A stretch of 50,367 nucleotides of DNA, from NCBI GenBank assembly GCA_009377375.1, contig WHUE01000018.1, positions 1 through 50,367 of the forward strand. The letters run 5' to 3'. Source of the DNA: Alphaproteobacteria bacterium. GTDB lineage: Bacteria > Pseudomonadota > Alphaproteobacteria > MPNO01 > UBA2964. This document shows, one piece after another, positions 48,438 to 50,367 of this stretch. Below the pieces are notes generated by a model. It ran no database searches and was not told the origin of the DNA. It saw only the letters and a list, made by a program, of their open reading frames with translations. The translations under genes were made by a program, and so were the position numbers. Position 1 is the first letter of the stretch. Each line of letters begins with the position of its first letter.

Positions 48438-49694
48438 TCAGGCGGCTTTCGCCGCTTCGCCGCCTGCGTCGGGCGCGGCGCGGACGGTGGTGAAGGTAAG
48501 CAGCGCGCCGGTGATGAAGATGGCGCTGAGCCAGAAGATCCAGCGGCCGTCGGCGTAGTCCAGCACCCAGCCATAGAGGATGGGGACGAGGCCGCTCGCC
48601 AGCATCATGCCGGAGGACAGGAAACCCATCACCTTGCCCATCGAGCCGTCGGGCGTGATCTCGCGCACCAGCAGGTCGCGGGTCGGCATCAGCAGGCCCT
48701 GCAGGAAGCCGGACGCCGCCGTGACCGCGATCAGCATGATCGCGCCGAGGGGGAAGGAGCCGATCACCAGCACCGTGGCGCCGGCCGCGACCAGCGTGAC
48801 GACGGCGGTACTGACGCGCGCGCCAAGCCTGTCCGCGAGTACGCCTCCGGCCAGGACGCCGAGCGCGCTGGCGAGCATGAAGGCGGTGAGCGCAGCGTTG
48901 GCGGTCGCCAGCGGGGTGTCGTACAGCACGCCGAGCGTCGCGACATAGAAGCCTTTGATGCCGGAAAATCCTAGTGTCATCATGATGAAGAACAGCAGGC
49001 ACATGACGATCGGCAGCGAGGTCAGCAGCCGGGCTCCTTCGGCGTGCGACGGCGCGGCGCCGCTTGCCGCCCTGCGGGCCCTTTCGGCGAGCCGGGCGGT
49101 GCGAGCGCGCATGTCGTCGTCGAGCAGCGCCCCCTGAAACCAGATGACCCCGGCGAAGGCCATGCCGATGGCGCCCATGATCATCAGTGCGGCCCGCCAG
49201 TCCCAGACGACGGCGAGCCCGGCCATCACGACCGGAGCGAGCGCGAAACCGATATTGCCGGAGAACAGGTGCGCCGAGAACGCGCGGCCCAGCCGCTGCC
49301 TCGGGATCGCCGCCGCGAGGATGGCGTAGTCGGCGGGGTGGAAAACCGTATTGGCGACGCCGGCGGCGATGTAGAGCCCCATCAGCGCCCAGAACCCGTC
49401 GGCCAGGCCCATGCAGGCGATGCACAGCCCTTCGAGGAACAGCCCCACGCTGACGACCAGCCGTCCGCCATACCGGTCGACGAGGAAGCCGACCGGCGTC
49501 TGCATGATCCCGGCGGCGAGCGCGAAGCCGCTCATCAGCGCGCCGAGCGCGACGTAGCCGACATCGAGCTCGCTTTTCAGCAGCGGCAGGATCGGGGGCA
49601 GCACCAGGAAATAGAAATGGCTCAGCATGTGGCCGAAGCTGATAACTCCGACGATCCTGACGTCACGAACGACGTCCGCCGCGAAACGCGCCAT
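48438..49694 (-). CDS. MFS transporter (copy 4 of four related carriers)
   Basis: 418 aa, 12-helix major facilitator with SHFYFLVLPPILPLL in TM1, FLVDRYGGRLVVSVG in the TM2-3 loop and FHPADYAILAAAIP in TM4. The central loop is long and basic (RARTARLAERARRAASG). The ATG at 49692-49694 (MARFAADVVRDVR) parallels the start of copy 2 (ADVRRDVK), supporting the choice over a longer frame. Divergent from the Rieske-type ORF across 187 bp. Confidence 0.85.
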   Translation of the reverse strand: MARFAADVVRDVRIVGVISFGHMLSHFYFLVLPPILPLLKSELDVGYVALGALMSGFALAAGIMQTPVGFLVDRYGGRLVVSVGLFLEGLCIACMGLADGFWALMGLYIAAGVANTVFHPADYAILAAAIPRQRLGRAFSAHLFSGNIGFALAPVVMAGLAVVWDWRAALMIMGAIGMAFAGVIWFQGALLDDDMRARTARLAERARRAASGAAPSHAEGARLLTSLPIVMCLLFFIMMTLGFSGIKGFYVATLGVLYDTPLATANAALTAFMLASALGVLAGGVLADRLGARVSTAVVTLVAAGATVLVIGSFPLGAIMLIAVTAASGFLQGLLMPTRDLLVREITPDGSMGKVMGFLSSGMMLASGLVPILYGWVLDYADGRWIFWLSAIFITGALLTFTTVRAAPDAGGEAAKAA

Positions 49695-49881
49695 TTGCCT
49701 GTGCCCTGAAACTGCAGCCCTGGTGGAAAGCGGCCGGCGAGCGCCTACCGTCCTTTTACGTGGGAACGGCTGGGAAGATACGCCAAAGCAGGCGGGTTGC
49801 AAAGCGGCCCGGGCCTCGGCTTGACCGGCCGCGGGGGCTGCGTCATGCTTCCGGACCGGGCGGAAACAACGGGGTTTCGGC

Positions 49882-50367
49882 ATGTTCGACGGCACACCGG
49901 ACGAAATTTCGGGCCTCGTGCGACCGGGGCAGGTTCATCGGCGCGTCTACACCGATTCGGAGGTGTTCGAGCTCGAGCTGGCGCGCCTGTTCGGCCGGGC
50001 CTGGGTCTATGTCGGCCATGAGAGCCAGACGCCGAAGCCGGGCGATTTCATCACCACCGAGATCGGCCGCCAGCCGGTGATCGTGGTGCGGGGCGCGGAC
50101 GGCGCGATCCGGGTGCTGCTCAACCGCTGCAGTCATCGCGGGGCGAAGGTGGCGAACGAGCCCTGCGGCCATGCGGAGCGGCTGACCTGCCTCTATCACG
50201 GTTGGTCCTACGACCTGGACGGCGCGCTGGCGGCGGTGCCGGACTGCCTGGCAGGCTTCGCCCCGGAGCAGACCGGGCCGCAACGCCTGCAGTTCCGCTA
50301 CCACGTCAGCGAAAGTCCGGTGCCGCAAATCCTCGACGCGGTCTGCCGCGCCGGCCTTTCGGTCGTC
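49882..50367 (+). CDS. Rieske ring-hydroxylating oxygenase alpha subunit start, running into an ABC-ATPase-like tail
   Basis: Residues 1-119 are the N-terminus of a Rieske oxygenase alpha subunit: YTDSEVFELELARLFGRAWVYVGH, then the [2Fe-2S] motif C-S-H-R-G at about 92-96 and CLYHGWSYDLDG at about 104-115. After about GALAAVPD the frame stays open but no longer looks like this family. It reads GFAPEQTGPQRLQFRYHV and then PQILDAVCRAGLSVV, which resembles the C-terminal end of ABC transporter ATPases (…ILDAVxxAGLxVVDL…). The ORF is cut by the window edge. Either a natural fusion, a recombination scar, or an assembly chimera close to the contig end. Confidence 0.65.
   Translation, partial: MFDGTPDEISGLVRPGQVHRRVYTDSEVFELELARLFGRAWVYVGHESQTPKPGDFITTEIGRQPVIVVRGADGAIRVLLNRCSHRGAKVANEPCGHAERLTCLYHGWSYDLDGALAAVPDCLAGFAPEQTGPQRLQFRYHVSESPVPQILDAVCRAGLSVV

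Noticed and set aside
1-50367. CRISPR arrays, tRNA/rRNA genes, insertion sequences, prophage or att sites
   Set aside because: I looked for regularly spaced repeats, cloverleaf signatures, transposase or integrase motifs and found none.

Overview
The window looks like chromosomal DNA of a high-GC alphaproteobacterium. The grounds are a complete Caulobacter/Rhizobium-type Tad (Flp) pilus locus with a CtrA-like box in the pilin promoter, a LdtR-like MarR regulator, several Bug/TctC-type periplasmic binding proteins, and the SdhE-Mfd-RecG neighbourhood. No order or family can be assigned from sequence alone. I see no rRNA, tRNA, CRISPR array, insertion sequence or phage module. Both ends cut through genes.

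Layout. (1) 1-2 kb: a truncated outer-membrane barrel protein diverges from nikR across a NikR-type operator; a response regulator follows. (2) 2.4-6.2 kb: a fused SpmA-SpmB-like membrane protein and two tandem MFS carriers. (3) 6.4-12.9 kb: a catabolic-looking group made of an aspartate dehydrogenase-like enzyme, enoyl-CoA hydratase, acyl-CoA ligase, an SDR without its catalytic residues, a Bug/TctC binding protein, a dienelactone hydrolase and a MaoC-like protein. (4) 12.9-16.8 kb: a multidomain adenylate cyclase (cytochrome-b-like anchor, [2Fe-2S] ferredoxin, class III cyclase), a TPR protein, a DUF502 membrane protein and an orphan ParA ATPase. (5) 16.8-23.6 kb: recG diverging from sdhE-mfd, then two small membrane proteins. 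(6) 23.6-29.9 kb: GMC oxidoreductase, peptide deformylase, alpha/beta hydrolase, a binding-protein gene remnant, a methyltransferase-DsbA pair, egtD and a MarR regulator. (7) 29.9-42.4 kb: the tad locus. flp-cpaA-cpaB-cpaC-cpaD-cpaE-cpaF-tadB-tadC run leftward, tadD is divergent, two TadE/F-like pseudopilins follow, and a TadG-like vWA protein diverges from flp across an AT-rich control region. (8) 42.5-50.4 kb: a deacetylase-fold protein, two Bug/TctC proteins sharing an extra C-terminal domain, a cupin, two more MFS carriers of the same subfamily as those at 3.7-6.2 kb, and a truncated Rieske dioxygenase start that runs into what reads as an ABC-ATPase tail.

How it fits together. The housekeeping core (recG, sdhE, mfd, def) sits among small-molecule uptake and catabolism genes. 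The tad locus makes one surface organelle, probably under cell-cycle control. The most distinctive observations are the duplicated N-terminal domain of the Tad ATPase, the cysteine-bearing C-terminal domain shared by two binding proteins (with a third remnant nearby), the CtrA-like site with a long hairpin around flp, the redox-type adenylate cyclase, and the chimeric ORF at the right edge.
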